This document shows, piece by piece, positions 48,798 to 59,512 of a stretch of 64,000 bases of DNA. Numbering within the stretch: position 1 is the stretch's first letter; each line of letters starts with the position of its first letter. This stretch comes from Anagrus nilaparvatae. Taxonomy: Eukaryota; Arthropoda; Insecta; Hymenoptera; Mymaridae. The translations under genes and the position numbers were made by a program. Location: the NCBI GenBank assembly GCA_022575985.1, contig JAKSXM010000007.1:60976501-61040500 (forward strand), in the 5' to 3' direction. The notes under the pieces were generated by a model that saw nothing but the letters and a program-made list of their open reading frames with translations, was not told the origin of the DNA and searched no databases.

Positions 48798-50388
48798 ATG
48801 AGAAAATTATTGTTAAAAAAAATTGGATTTTTAGTAACTGTTAAAACTTTTATAATTTTTGGTAAAGTAATAAAATCAATATTTAAAAAAATTGATAAAA
48901 TTTATTAGTTAAAAAATTATTTTATAAAAATTGTTTAGTTCATTGTATTAACATTGAATCAAGTATTAAAACTGGAAATGGATTAGCTAAAATAATAGGA
49001 GGCAGAAATTCTGCTGCAAATCGTTATCCGTGGATGGTTTCATTAAGAATTCAAGACATGACAGGAAAATTACATCATATTTGTGGTGGAAGTTTAATAT
49101 CTAATAAATGGGTTCTTACTGCTGCTCATTGTGTTGATAGTGGACCCTTTCTATTTGTTTCAGCTGGAAAACAATCATTAAAAAGTGAAGAAAAAACAGA
49201 GCAAACAAAAATGATGCAAAGTGTTTATATTCATAGAGATTATATAAAGTAAGTATTAAATGCTTATAACTTTATGAGTTGCTATGACTTTTTCAAGTTT
49301 GCAAAACTATATGAGTCACAGGAAATCTCTAAAATATGCATTTACCTCAAAGTATGCATGATCCAAGCTTAACACGTTTTTAAGCTGATACTTATTAATA
49401 AGCATCAGCTCAAGAAGCCATTTAATTGTTAAATTATTCAACAAATTATAAAAAAATATTTATTTAATTAATTATAAGTAAGAAAAATCTTTTAATTACC
49501 AATCCCATTAATAATAAATACTTTTATACAGTAATACTTAAAATACAAACTCTAAAGAAAAGCTCTACAATATTTCATATATATAGGATTATAACTTTGT
49601 TTCACATTTATTGCTTAAATTTAGTTAATTTATATGCAAAAATAACATAATTCTAATATTGTATTTGAACTGTTAAATTATGTAATTCTAATGGCGTAAT
49701 ATTAATTTTACTACAAAATAACAAAGTAATGTAGATCTTGCATATGATAAAATATAGTATTTTAAAAAACGTGGTCATACATTTAAATATACATCAAATT
49801 AAATATGATAGAAAAAATTTACACTTATTTATTTTAATATTTTAGAATTACTTCGACTAATCCACCATACAATGATATTGCATTAATCGAGTTACGAGAA
49901 CCATTTGAATTAACAAAATTTATTTCAACTATAGCATTACCTGACAGTGAAAAAAAATATGATGGAAAAAATGCAACAATAACTGGTTGGGGTGTTTATG
50001 ATTCAAATAATATGAAGCTAGGTTCAGATATTTTAAAAACTGCAAATGTACCAATTATTCAATATGAAAGATGTGTTAATATTTATTCACGTTACCAAAT
50101 GGATAAAAATTTTATATGCGCTGGACCACCAAATGGATCGGCGTCATGTTGTAAGGTATCAGAAATTTTTATTGATTTTAATTTAAAATACTTTAGTATC
50201 ATAAAATATAAAATAAATATTTTAAGGGTGATTCTGGAGGACCATTGTTTATTAAACAATCAGATAAATATGAAATTATTGGAGTCACATCATTTACAAG
50301 AATGCCTTGTGGAAATAAAGTAGCACCAACTGTATTTACTAAAGTATCTGGTTTTATTCCTTGGATTCAACAAGTTATGGAGGGTTAA
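48798..50388 (+). CDS. Secreted S1-family serine protease, chymotrypsin-like pocket
   Basis: Exons 48798-48861, 48939-49248, 49846-50155 and 50227-50388 join in phase to 281 residues. Exon 1 gives a basic N-terminus and hydrophobic core (KIGFLVTVKTFIIFVHC), a good signal peptide. A short propeptide leads to the activation site AKIIGGRNS, so cleavage would follow Lys. The catalytic triad is His in LTAAHC, Asp in YNDIALIEL and Ser in GDSGGP. The residue six before the catalytic serine (position 189) is Ser, as in chymotrypsins, not the Asp of trypsins. Two adjacent cysteines occupy 190-191, where Ser-Cys is usual. Digestive, immune and venom proteases share this fold, so the role is open. Exon 1 depends on a single donor (TTTG|GTAAAG) and is the least certain part. 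Confidence 0.85.
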
Positions 50389-51445
50389 CAATTATTATAG
50401 CTTTAAAAACTAAAAAAAATTTTATACTTACATTCATATACTCGCCAACAAATTAGCTAAATTTTTAATTCGCAAAATAAATTATAGTTTTTAAAAATAA
50501 GTTATCATAGATTTAAAACATAAAATAAAATAAATTTGTTTTTATTGTTTAATTTATTTATAACATAATTATTTACATATAAATACAAAATAGAGTATAT
50601 AAAATAAAACGTACAATGTCTAATTATAATTAAAAATACTGATTAAATTTTTCTCTAACATATAAATATATAATATTTAATTTTATACATTTTGTTTAAT
50701 TGGAGGCAAAATATAATACTGTAGCTATGATTTTCTGTCTCTATTTAATTCTAGTTTTTTTTAGTTTCTATGATTGATAATGATAAAACATAAAATATAT
50801 TTATATAATTTAAGTTACTTATATTCATTGGTGGGATAAATTTAACGCACTTTTTAAATAAAATTATGTATGAAACTTGTGATAAAAATTATAAATGTGT
50901 ATTTTACCAAATGCGATCACTGTTCCTCAGTGCTATGCACCTCAAGCCCTGTAAACCTTTGCAAATGGCATATTATAACTTTATATCCTTGTTTCACATA
51001 TAATTATTATATTATCACATACTTATAATTATTATTGCACACGCGCGTTACTGTAAAAAATGAATTTCTAGTTACATTATATATATTTTTGATAAATATT
51101 TTAACTTAACCCATATCTTCCTATGTGAAATTAAATAGTCGATAGGATAATCAGCTAGAAATCTTGAAAAAAATAAAAATCCATTTTAGACAAAAATTTA
51201 TTCTTATGTAAAACAAGTAGTTTTTACATTATTTTACATATCTAGGGCAAAAAAAGCCTATTTTCTGCCCTTAGGAGACGGCTTTTTTGCCCATTATATG
51301 TAAAATTATATTTTAGAACACGGGAAAAAATATGGGGTTCGACTTTTGCATGCTGTCTGCACTCGCTCGTGCATACAACTGCATGTAAAGGCAAAACCAA
51401 TATTTCATCCCTTGTTTAATAAATTGCCATTTTATTATAGCGATG
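50389..51445. other. Intergenic, ends in an inverted-repeat element
   Basis: AT-rich without a gene to about 51,300. At 51,312-51,424 two inverted halves (TTTTAGAACACGGGAAAAAA and TCATCCCTTGTTTAATAAAT, with TTTGCATGC and GCATGTAAAG inside) form a small foldback related to 33,220-33,620 and 12,410-12,483. It ends just before the direct repeat at 51,446. Confidence 0.5.
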
Positions 51446-51957
51446 ACAGAATTGGTGATAAAAAATTTCCATTTATGGAAATTAAAATATAACATTTATG
51501 AAAAGAGAGTATTTTTAACATGATTGCATCCAAGTCGAAAGACGTTAGTCGCGCACTAGACAAGTTTAATCAATTTTTGTCAAAATTAAACTCACGAGAT
51601 GATGATTTAAAATCGCAAATCGCTGCACTAAATGGAGTTAGAATGGAAACGGGATTTGCCTATGTGAACAGCCTGCTCTTATTGTTTGGTGGAATCGAAT
51701 ATGACGTTTATTTAATCCGATTTCTTTATAGTTTGATTGGAAAACATGAAAGGATTAGTTCTTGTACCCAAATATACGATAAATAACTCTTGGAAAGAAA
51801 CTGCCACTCAAGCGATTCGCGGGAGAATAGCTGATATAGGGTGTTATTAAACGGTCACTTTAAACATCCAGTATGAATTCAAGAACATGGTTAACGCTCC
51901 ACTTGATTACGAAGACCACAAGTTACGGTTGAAGTAATAGATAAAATCATGTTTGCT
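51446..51957 (+). repeat. Long direct repeat, copy 1, with 88-codon unknown frame
   Basis: This segment returns in the same orientation at 55,937-56,440, about 4.5 kb away, with scattered substitutions and a few indels. It carries an ATG frame at 51,520-51,786 (88 codons) starting MIASKSKDVSRALDKF and containing ALNGVRMETGFAYVNSLLLL and a VYLIRFLYSLIGKHERI segment. The frame ends in a stop, but coding-like traces continue for about 170 bp (YEFKN, DYEDHKLRLK), so the original protein was longer. I do not recognise the family; a transposon or large DNA virus origin is possible. Confidence 0.6.
51520..51786 (+). pseudogene. Unknown 88-codon frame, copy 1
   Basis: Mixed helix-forming frame with a charged N-terminal third and a hydrophobic centre (about residues 43-72). 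Compared with copy 2 at 56,011, most differences are conservative or silent (for example Lys/Arg and Tyr/His exchanges), which suggests past selection on protein sequence. Frameshifts and stops right after it suggest that both copies are now broken. Function unknown. Confidence 0.45.
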
Positions 51958-53162
51958 TTGGATACCAAGAACTTGGTTCAAGGAAGGAGCAGGTGTGGAA
52001 CGCCGGATATGTTAGCTCTATTCAATAAACGTCACTTATGAAAAAAAAGAGATTACTTTGAAGTATTTTGGTAAACTTGCGAGGTTACAGCGTTACGTTG
52101 AAGATTACAAAAATCCCGAAAAATCCCATTTTTTGTAATATTTAATCTTACGCTGCAACCTCCAAGTTAACTAAAATGCTTCCGGTTAGTCTCATTTCTT
52201 GTGTATCTGTCACCTTTCAGTTTTAATTGTTTAAACCACAATTTTTTTAAGATAAGAAGAAACCGTTGTTAAACTAATGTTTGAGGAGTTCACATCAATG
52301 TCAACACAAATTGAATACGTTCATAAATTAAATTAATTATTCTTTATATTAATAATTGAGATATTTTATTTCTTTACGAATCCTAGTATTCTAAATTTTA
52401 ATATAATACAAAAAAGAACTAGTGGTTTACAACCCTCTATAACTAGCAATCTCTTTTCAATGAAATTTCACAATATTCTTGACGACTACACGAGAGTAAT
52501 AATGTAAAGAAGAGTAAAGTTTTGATTTTAAAATTGAAAATGGGTATGTCATTTATTTAATTTTTTAGAGAAATCAAAAGTTTGCATTATTTTTACAAAC
52601 TTAGCACATTTGTATTTTTGGCGGTGTTATGTTATCTTTTAAGGAATATTGCAGTTTAAATGTTTATAAAAAACGTAAAATTGAAAAGGAATTGACTGAG
52701 ATAGTGAAGGAGAAAGTAGTCAAAGAAAAAGATAATCCTTAGAGAGATAAGCCTTATAAAGAAAAGCCTACATAGAATAGTTTTCATGTGTTTCATTTCA
52801 TAGTTGATTTTATATGGTTCGGCTTCCTACTTTTTTGACAATTTTCTCCTCAAAATTTTTTTCATTAATAATACAAAAATTTCTTATTTTTTTTCATTTT
52901 AAAATCAAACTAAATTCTTATTTTGTTTTCATTTTTAGGTAAAATCTAATTTTTATCTAGGAAGCACTAGTTTTAAAAATGCCGTTTTTAATAGATTTAA
53001 CATGGATTTGATACCTAATTTTTGTCTCCAAATTTTTACCATCGAAAATTATAAAATATACAATTTTTTTTCCATTTTGAGATAAAAACAAAATTTAATT
53101 AATTAATTGTAATTATCTTGCTTATTACTTAAATTTTTGACTTAAATGATAAATTGAAAAAA
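51958..53162. other. Spacer with a 145-bp MITE
   Basis: An inverted repeat at 52,049-52,193 has arms of about 65 bp (GAGATTACTTTGAAGTATTT against a right end TTCCGGTTAGTCTC). A short lysine/glutamate-rich frame fragment lies near 52,630-52,790. Nothing else was recognised. Confidence 0.5.
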
Positions 53163-54019
53163 ATGGCGCTAGCAAATGAAAACGGAGAAACTCTACAAGA
53201 GGATGTTATTTTAAACAAACTAATGAATAATGAAGGCACGGTGTCAACAAAAGTCTTATCATCCATTTTTGACTTCAGGAAAAATAACCCTGCTTATCAT
53301 TTATAAGTTCTTGAGAGTACTGTGTTCACAAGGCTCCTAAACCCTGGAGACAATCAATTAATTGAATTTGAATTAATCAGAGCTGTCAGATTATTCGAAA
53401 TTGTGTACGATATTGGTTCAAAAGTGTACCGAAATTGCCAGTTAAAAAATAATTGCTGGGTTCTTATTGGATCTATTTTGGGGGTCCCAGGTAAGAATTT
53501 TCGCTAATTATTTTAAACATATTTGTAATTAAAAATCATTTTTAAAAATAATATATATTTTATAGCCGTAGAGTGTAGAGTTTGTTGGGAGCAACTCAAG
53601 AAGAGTTATAAGAGGGCTAAGAATAAGGAAATAAATCAAGCAAAAAAGTCCGGAAACGCTGCGAATAATAGAACGGCAAAGCAAACGTTTGTACACTATA
53701 AAATGAATTTCTTGGACAAATATTTACCAAAAAAAAGTAAGTTTTAAACAAAACATCGTTTGTTATATTTCTTAAATTATTGTTTTTTTGCAGGACCTTC
53801 AGCAATTTAGAATTCGCCCAAAATCCTCTAGGATTCGTTAATGAAGATGAAAATCCGATAATAATTGATGATGACGACGAGTATGTAAATGTGGGTAATT
53901 TACTTGATGACAATTTTTCAGATGAAGATTATTATGATGATGATGATGAGAATCACACCTTATCATCCAAGATTGGTTTAAAGACTTTCTTCAAATTACG
54001 AAAAAAAATATTTCCATAA
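53163..54019 (+). pseudogene. MADF-domain (Adf-1-like) gene, disrupted
   Basis: MADF domains bind DNA, in Adf-1-like transcription factors and in transposon-derived genes. The frame from ATG 53,163 runs to an in-frame TAA at 53,304-53,306 and reopens in the same frame at once. It then gives the MADF core: LIRAVRLFEIVYDIGS, KNNCWVLIGSILGVP, a GT-AG intron at 53,491-53,565, and AVECRVCWEQLKKSYKRAK. A second intron after KYLPKK joins one base out of phase to an acidic tail (DDDDEYVNVG, DDNFSDEDYYDDDDEN) that ends at 54,019. The early stop plus the phase break argue for a pseudogene, unless the start is internal and the last junction differs. Confidence 0.65.
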
Positions 54020-54873
54020 AAGTGGCTGATGAAGCAAATATTCCATTGACATCCATGAAAACTAAAATCAGCCCACCTACAAAAAAAGGTCCTTGGAGGA
54101 TTCCGAACCTACTGGATGTTATGATAAGGACTTTGTGTAAAAGAAACCAAAAACCTTAGAAAGCTCGCTAAAGCCTGGTCAGTATGATTTGTCAAAATTA
54201 TGAGGAAAAGAAAAATATGAATTCTCGAGTTGATTCGTAAGAAATTAAAATGCACATCTTCATTAACGCAAGAACAGTTGATATTAAATTTATCAATACT
54301 GTTTTTGGTGAAGCATTGGCAAAAGACATTGATAAAAGAGATGAATTAAAAAAAAAAAAGAATTCTTGAAATTTATAAATAAATAGTGTTTATTGCAAAT
54401 ACAATTGATGTTAAGTTTAATATTTTTCAAAAAGTTTTAAATGAATTTTTAATATTTTTAAAGATAATATTATTGTATTGCGGTAATAGTTAAAATAATT
54501 TTTAAGGTATTAAATATACTATTAATTTTTTTTTGCTCTTCGAGCAGGGTTGGCATATGTATTTTTTATCAGATGGAGAATAAGATTACACATTTGGAAG
54601 AATTATTTAAAGAATTAATTTCTAAGCATCTTACTCCTACAACTTCTTAACAAGAAGAGTCTATTTTTGATAATTTAAGTGAACATAGTAATCTTTTAAT
54701 GTCAGAATTATCTATGAATGAAGTCAATAAAGATGATAGAGATATTGATTCAGGGACTAACAATAGTCTAACTTCTTCTAGTAGGTGTTATAAAAAAGAG
54801 ACATATTCTTATATAAAAAGGGTTTCTTTCCAAACCTGCAACTTAAGTAAGTGAAGTCTCGAATAGACGTGAT
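54020..54873. other. Decayed coding-like sequence
   Basis: Several short open stretches separated by stops, for example a Ser/Asp/Glu-rich one at about 54,570-54,790. They read as a worn-down coding region, possibly the 5' part of the unknown frame at 54,874, but I cannot connect them with confidence. Confidence 0.35.
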
Positions 54874-55302
54874 TTGCTTGATTTTGATGATGCCCTTCTT
54901 AGATTTATTAAAGTTGATGATTTATTTCCGCATGAGTCAAAGATGCCTCTATACGTAAATGAATATTGTAAATCTTTAAAATATATTGATTTACACGCTA
55001 TGATTTTCAAAGTATTAAAATCAGATATTATTTCATCAAAAGGATGCTTTTATGCTAAATATTACTTAAATGGGTGTACTGATTGTGTTCCTCTGTACTT
55101 AGTATTTAAAGATGATAGAGAATGCCTAAATGTGCAGAATTCGCGTCGTTTTTGTATTGATTTGGCCATGACGAGGCATACAGCTCTTTCACTTGGTTTT
55201 GAAATGATTAACGCTGAATTATGGATGGTACCTTTGATTAAAGAATTTGATGGTTTTAAACCAGGTTTTTATACTGGAAGATTGGGATCAATACAACGCT
55301 GA
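54874..55302 (+). CDS. Unrecognised 142-codon frame (possible viral or TE origin)
   Basis: A clean frame with balanced composition, unlike the chance frames nearby. It contains LPLYVNEYCKSL-like and DLHAMIFKVLKSDI segments, a Cys-containing GCFYAKYYLNGCTDCVPLYL stretch, RRFCIDLAMTRHTALSLGFE and a Trp/Pro-rich end. The start is uncertain because the first in-frame methionine was not tested against a splice acceptor. It is bracketed by the two long direct repeats and lies next to a second unknown frame. I do not recognise any family; a fragment of an endogenous virus or transposon is the best guess. Confidence 0.4.
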   Translation: MLDFDDALLRFIKVDDLFPHESKMPLYVNEYCKSLKYIDLHAMIFKVLKSDIISSKGCFYAKYYLNGCTDCVPLYLVFKDDRECLNVQNSRRFCIDLAMTRHTALSLGFEMINAELWMVPLIKEFDGFKPGFYTGRLGSIQR

Positions 55303-55478
55303 AAATATATTATTCCATATAAATTTATTCATATTATTGATCACGTGAAAAGAGCTTTTAAATATTCTATAGATACTTTCAAGTTGGTATAATCGGTTCA
55401 TCATTTCATAGTTGATTATTTATTATTATATTTATACAATATTGTGTAAAAATTACACAATACTGTGTAAATTTTAAT

Positions 55479-55871
55479 ATTCCATATTCTCCATTGCTGG
55501 TAATTGATCAGATATATATGGACGGACCATCTTCTAGTCTAATTGTAGGTATTCCTAGACATTTATCTATACTAGGTATAAATTTACCAAAGGGTTGTAA
55601 TAACCAGCTTACTATATGTGTTAATAAGTGTATTGATATTAAAGATGATCATCATGGTTTAATGTGTGGGTCATATGTCAGATATCAAAAAGATGTCCAA
55701 AAATATTTGACTCCATGTGGTGATTTGATTGCAGATGTAAACAATTATTGGAAACATCCGTATACAGTCAGAGCAAGAACATTGATGTTTGAAAATCCTA
55801 TTAAGTTTAAGAAGACAAAGCAGAATGAAGTTAATAATTTGTTTTATTGCACGATTTGTGGCACGATTTGA
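55479..55871 (+). CDS. Second unrecognised frame of the bracketed block
   Basis: Open for about 130 codons and ending at a TGA at 55,871. It contains YSPLLVIDQIYMDGPSSSLI, HLSILGINLPKGCNNQLTI, CVNKCIDIKDDHHGLMCGSY, and near the end FYCTICGTI with a paired-cysteine look. The initiator is not obvious and the left part may be spliced. It is cysteine-rich and of non-random composition, and it is separated from the preceding frame by ~180 bp of AT-rich DNA. Function and family unknown. Confidence 0.4.
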   Translation: MPYSPLLVIDQIYMDGPSSSLIVGIPRHLSILGINLPKGCNNQLTICVNKCIDIKDDHHGLMCGSYVRYQKDVQKYLTPCGDLIADVNNYWKHPYTVRARTLMFENPIKFKKTKQNEVNNLFYCTICGTI

Positions 55872-55936
55872 GGTTATCTATTAAAGAATGACTCTTTATT
55901 AGGCTTTATAATTTTTTACAGTTATTACATATTGTC

Positions 55937-56440
55937 ACAGAATTGGTGATAAAAAATTTCCATTTATGGAAATTAAAATATAACATTTATGAAAAAAGAG
56001 TACTTTTAACATGATTGCATCCAGGTCGAGAGACGTCAGTCACGCCCTAGACAAGTTTAATCAATTTTTGTCAAAATTAAAATTACGAGATGATGATTTT
56101 AAATCGCAAATCGCTGCATTAAATGGAGTTAGAATGGAAACGGGATTTGCCTATGTGAACAGCCTGCTCTTATTGTTTGGTGGAATCGAACACGACATTT
56201 ATTTAATCCGATTTCTTTATAGTTTGATTGGAAAACATGAAAGGATTAGTTTTTGTACTCGAGTATACGATAGATAACTCTTGGGAAGAAAACGATTCGA
56301 GGGAGAATTGCTGATACGGGGTTTTATTCAACGTTCACTTTGAAAACCAAGTATGAATTCAAGAACATAGCTAGTTAGCGCTCCACGTGATTACGAAGAC
56401 CATAAGTCACGGTTGAAGCAATGGATAAAATCATTTTTGC
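55937..56440 (+). repeat. Long direct repeat, copy 2
   Basis: Same orientation and content as 51,446-51,957, including the upstream CAGAATTGGTGATAAAAAAT, the 88-codon frame at 56,011-56,277 and the trailing coding traces. A small deletion after the frame (relative to copy 1) and several substitutions distinguish the copies. Confidence 0.6.
56011..56277 (+). pseudogene. Unknown 88-codon frame, copy 2
   Basis: Paralogue of 51,520-51,786, beginning MIASRSRDVSHALDKF. The hydrophobic centre is conserved. It is followed by a stop and frame-shifted remnants, as in copy 1. Family unknown. Confidence 0.45.
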
Positions 56441-56775
56441 TGCGTATACTGTAATGTAACGACATATTGGCTCAATTAAAGGGCGCAATATTTAAATAAA
56501 TAATCATAAATGATTCACGTTAAATATACTATTTAACGGGACTTAGTTACGAAATTAGAAAAGGGAACAAATTCGAAAGTTTGTGTAATTTGCTAATTAG
56601 CATAGACCACATTCTTTTCCCAGTCTTAAGATTTGGACAAGTTTACACCAGGTTTTCGGGCGTTGGCCCGCGTGATCTGTTGCAAAACGTTATACCCCCA
56701 TGCAGAGCTCAGGCGGAGAATTTGAAGATTTGTCAAATTCTCTCGAATGTCATGTCGTCGTAGAAGTTAGAAATG
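56441..56775. other. Spacer, no gene supported
   Basis: A 60-codon open frame at 56,581-56,763 has a relatively high GC stretch (about 56,650-56,710) but no recognisable domain and a non-ATG start. Confidence 0.3.
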
Positions 56776-57047
56776 GAAAAAAATTCGTCTATTAATTGAA
56801 AAAATTTCGTCACTGGAGAAATATTGTCATCTAGTTATCTACAAGTAAAAATTCGTCTATTAATTGAAAAAATTTCGTCACTGGAGAAATATTGTCATCT
56901 AGTTATCTACAAGTAAAAATTCGTCTATTAATTGAAAAAATTTCGTCACTGGGGAAATATTGTCATCTAGTTATCTACAAGTAAAAATTCGTCTATTAAT
57001 TGAAAAAATTTCGTCACTGGAAAAATATTGTCATCTAGTTATCTACA
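56776..57047. repeat. 68-bp minisatellite, four near-identical copies
   Basis: The word ATTCGTCTATTAATTGAAAA starts at 56,783, 56,851, 56,919 and 56,987, exactly 68 bp apart each time. The units continue TTTCGTCACTGG, AAATATTGTCATCTAGTTAT and CTACAAGTAAAA. Only one or two bases differ (GGAGAA, GGGGAA or GGAAAA in one place). This is a recent tandem amplification. Confidence 0.95.
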
Positions 57048-57288
57048 ATCAAATCGTCAAAAAAAAAAACATCTGGTTAGAATTAAAAAAAGAAATGATG
57101 TCAAAAATATTTATTATTTTAATTTAATAAATAAGAGATTGAGATATTTCAAAAAAACAAAAATTTTTATTTAAATAATTTTTATTAATTTAAGCTAATA
57201 AATATATTTTTTTGTTACAGAATTAAATTCTCAACATTAAACAATCCTGTAACAAAAAAGAACTCAGTGTATCTGTTTATTAAAGACT

Positions 57289-57483
57289 GATCAATTTTAT
57301 CGCCTAACTGCTATTAAATTAGTGGATACTCAAAATGGTTCAAGAGGAGTATTTTACATTGATAATATGGATATCAATTCGGTCTATTTGCCACCTCAAT
57401 TAGACAAATTTTTCCAAGAAAATAAAGTGTTCTATGATGAGTTAGAAATAACTATTAAAAGTAGACCTCTCCACAGTTTTTAG
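57289..57483 (+). pseudogene. Fragment of an unknown TE/virus-type protein
   Basis: A 65-codon open stretch reads DQFYRLTAIKLVDTQNGS, then SVYLPPQLDKFFQENKVF and ends after RPLHSF in a stop. The pattern 'fyRlt.ik.vdT.nG...vyLP...' resembles a short protein type that I associate with mobile or virus-derived insect sequences, but I cannot name it. Its continuation is interrupted at 57,528 by a foldback MITE; past the MITE (58,116 on), a LPNLRLDDVDGNKRKTKR stretch may be the same gene. Confidence 0.4.
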
Positions 57484-57527
57484 AAGCAAGTAATAATGTG
57501 TTCTTACACAGAAGAACCAGTTACAAA

Positions 57528-58115
57528 GGGTGTATTCGAAAATGATTTTTAGTAACAAATTTATCTTGGAACAAAGTCTCTAGACTTTTTTTCTGGGGAT
57601 AAAATTGGGGGAGGTGAAAAAAAACTGTTCGTAAATGACAGCGAGAATTTGGAGTATTTGAACAAACTAGGGGTCGCGAGCTGCGTAATTTCTTCGATTT
57701 CGTTATAAAAATATTAAGAGTATTGACGATGCAGAATTATTATTTTTCTTTTGATAATGACAATTGAATTTCAATCCATATTGTGAGTGTATTTATACGA
57801 ATGGCGAAAAAAAAATTTTTTTTTGTAAAAAAAGCATTGTCAAAAGAAAAATAATAATCATTGACATATTCCTGTGTCATTGATAATAATAGATTGTAAT
57901 AATAATTCTCTATTGTTTATACTCTTAATATTTTTAAAACAAAATCGAAGCAATTACGCTGCTCGCGACCCCTAGTTTGTTCAAATCCTTCAAAATCTCA
58001 CTGTCATTTACGAACAGTTTTTTTTCACCTCCCCCCCTTTTATCCCCACAAAAAAAGTCTAGAGAATTTATTCCAACATAAATTTGGTTACTAAAAATCA
58101 TTTTCGAATAAGCCC
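57528..58115. mobile_element. 588-bp foldback MITE
   Basis: GGG-TGTATTCGAAAATGATT at the left faces AATCATTTTCGAATAAGCCC at the right. The arms (over 200 bp) share AGTCTAGAGA-type sequence, a run of A or T next to GGGGG, ACTGTTCGTAAATGACAG and TAGGGGTCGCGAGC. AAA flanks both ends. It has inserted into the coding fragment that starts at 57,289, and it is the source of the minus-strand frame at 57,934-58,185. Confidence 0.75.
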
Positions 58116-58399
58116 AAAGAAGAAACAGTTTTTGGAGTCTATTTACAGAATCCTTATTAAGGATTGCCATCCACATTTGAACCAAATATTAACTTGCCTA
58201 ATTTAAGATTGGATGATGTAGATGGAAACAAAAGAAAAACTAAAAGAAATAATAAGATCAATCATTATAAAAAAAAAATTTTTTCAATCAAGATTGTCCC
58301 TTTCTTAAGATCAATTTATTAAGATATAGGAAGTATCATTCATAGTAGTTTTTAAGAGATGAATATTTTAATAGTAGTGGAGGTGATACTCCTCCTTTG
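58116..58399. other. Remnant of the MITE-interrupted coding fragment
   Basis: It contains a lysine/arginine-rich open stretch around 58,180-58,290 that plausibly continues the fragment at 57,289-57,483. No intact gene. Confidence 0.3.
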
Positions 58400-59241
58400 C
58401 ACTGGGAAACTTGACGTTGATCTGAATGCCAATTACAAAACGTCAAACTCACGAACTAAAATCAGTTAGACTCTCCGTTTCGGGAAGTCTAACACTCGGT
58501 TTCGAGGAGTGAAATTGTTATTTTTCAATGAGTGATATGTCGCGCATTATAATAATTTAATTTTTTTAATTTAAAACTGAACTTTGTTAAAAATTTATAT
58601 AATTACCAATTATTACTATAAATTATTGTTATATTTTGTATAAAAGTATAGCATATATAGTAAAGAAATACTTATAATTATTTATTTAAATATAATAATA
58701 TATACAACTAAAACATAAATTTGGAAATAAAAATTTTCAGGTTATATGCAATATCGAAGTCCGAAGATATTTCCGTAAATAATATAAATAAAAAAATACA
58801 ATATTTTTACATTAAAAATGAATAAAGATGGGCGATGGGCGATGGCTGAAATTAATTTATTCTAAAAATTTTTCCATTTAAATAAATTATCACTGATGTT
58901 TAACTCCAAACTCCAATTAAAAAAATAACGTTGACGTTACCTATTGTTGTTAAGAAACACATGTTATGCAATGGGGGTTATTTTATAAAGTCAAGCACAT
59001 TGAAATCCACATAAGTCTATCTCTTTCACTCTCATGGTTTTTGGCTTTACAAAATAACCCTCAATATAATATACGTAACTGTTATAATATACTATCATAT
59101 ACTATTATATACTTTGATATTAGTGTGTCAAACTGCTTTTTTCGGGGAGTCTAATGTCCGGAATACGGGAGTCTAACTTATTTTAGTTTAGGCATCTGAC
59201 GCTTGGCACGGGCGCTCAGATCAACGTCAAGTTTATCAGTG
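58400..59241. mobile_element. ~840-bp inverted-repeat element
   Basis: CACTGGGAAACTTGACGTTG at 58,400 is matched in reverse complement by CAACGTCAAGTTTATCAGTG ending at 59,241. The arms go on to share ATCTGA, AACTAAAAT.AGTTAGACTC and a GGGAGTCTAA-type segment over about 110 bp. The interior is AT-rich and lacks a transposase. Confidence 0.65.
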
Positions 59242-59302
59242 TGGAAACCAATAGGCCCAAATTTCTAACAACACTAGCGTCGAATAACCTTTTATTACCA
59301 AA

Positions 59303-59512
59303 ATGAGGATACAAGGAAACAAGAGCGTAGATGATCAATTTAATCACAATCTAAAGTTTATTATCAGTTGTGTAATTATATCTGCGAGGATTGAACTATT
59401 ATTTGACAAAGGGTGTGACAATAACTCATTAATAAATACTGTGTATTTAAAGATAAAAATTCTTTTGCCTGATTATATCTCATGGGATAGTAACAGAGTT
59501 AAAAACGAATAA
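59303..59512 (+). CDS. Hypothetical 69-codon frame
   Basis: ATG frame starting MRIQGNKSVDDQF, with a hydrophobic centre (FIISCVIISARIELLF) and a charged end. Composition is less biased than the surrounding chance frames, and it lies between two MITEs. No family recognised. It may be a fragment of the same mobile or viral material as its neighbours. Confidence 0.25.
   Translation: MRIQGNKSVDDQFNHNLKFIISCVIISARIELLFDKGCDNNSLINTVYLKIKILLPDYISWDSNRVKNE

Noticed and set aside
57934..58185. 83-codon minus-strand frame
   Set aside because: Falls in the right arm of the foldback MITE at 57,528-58,115.
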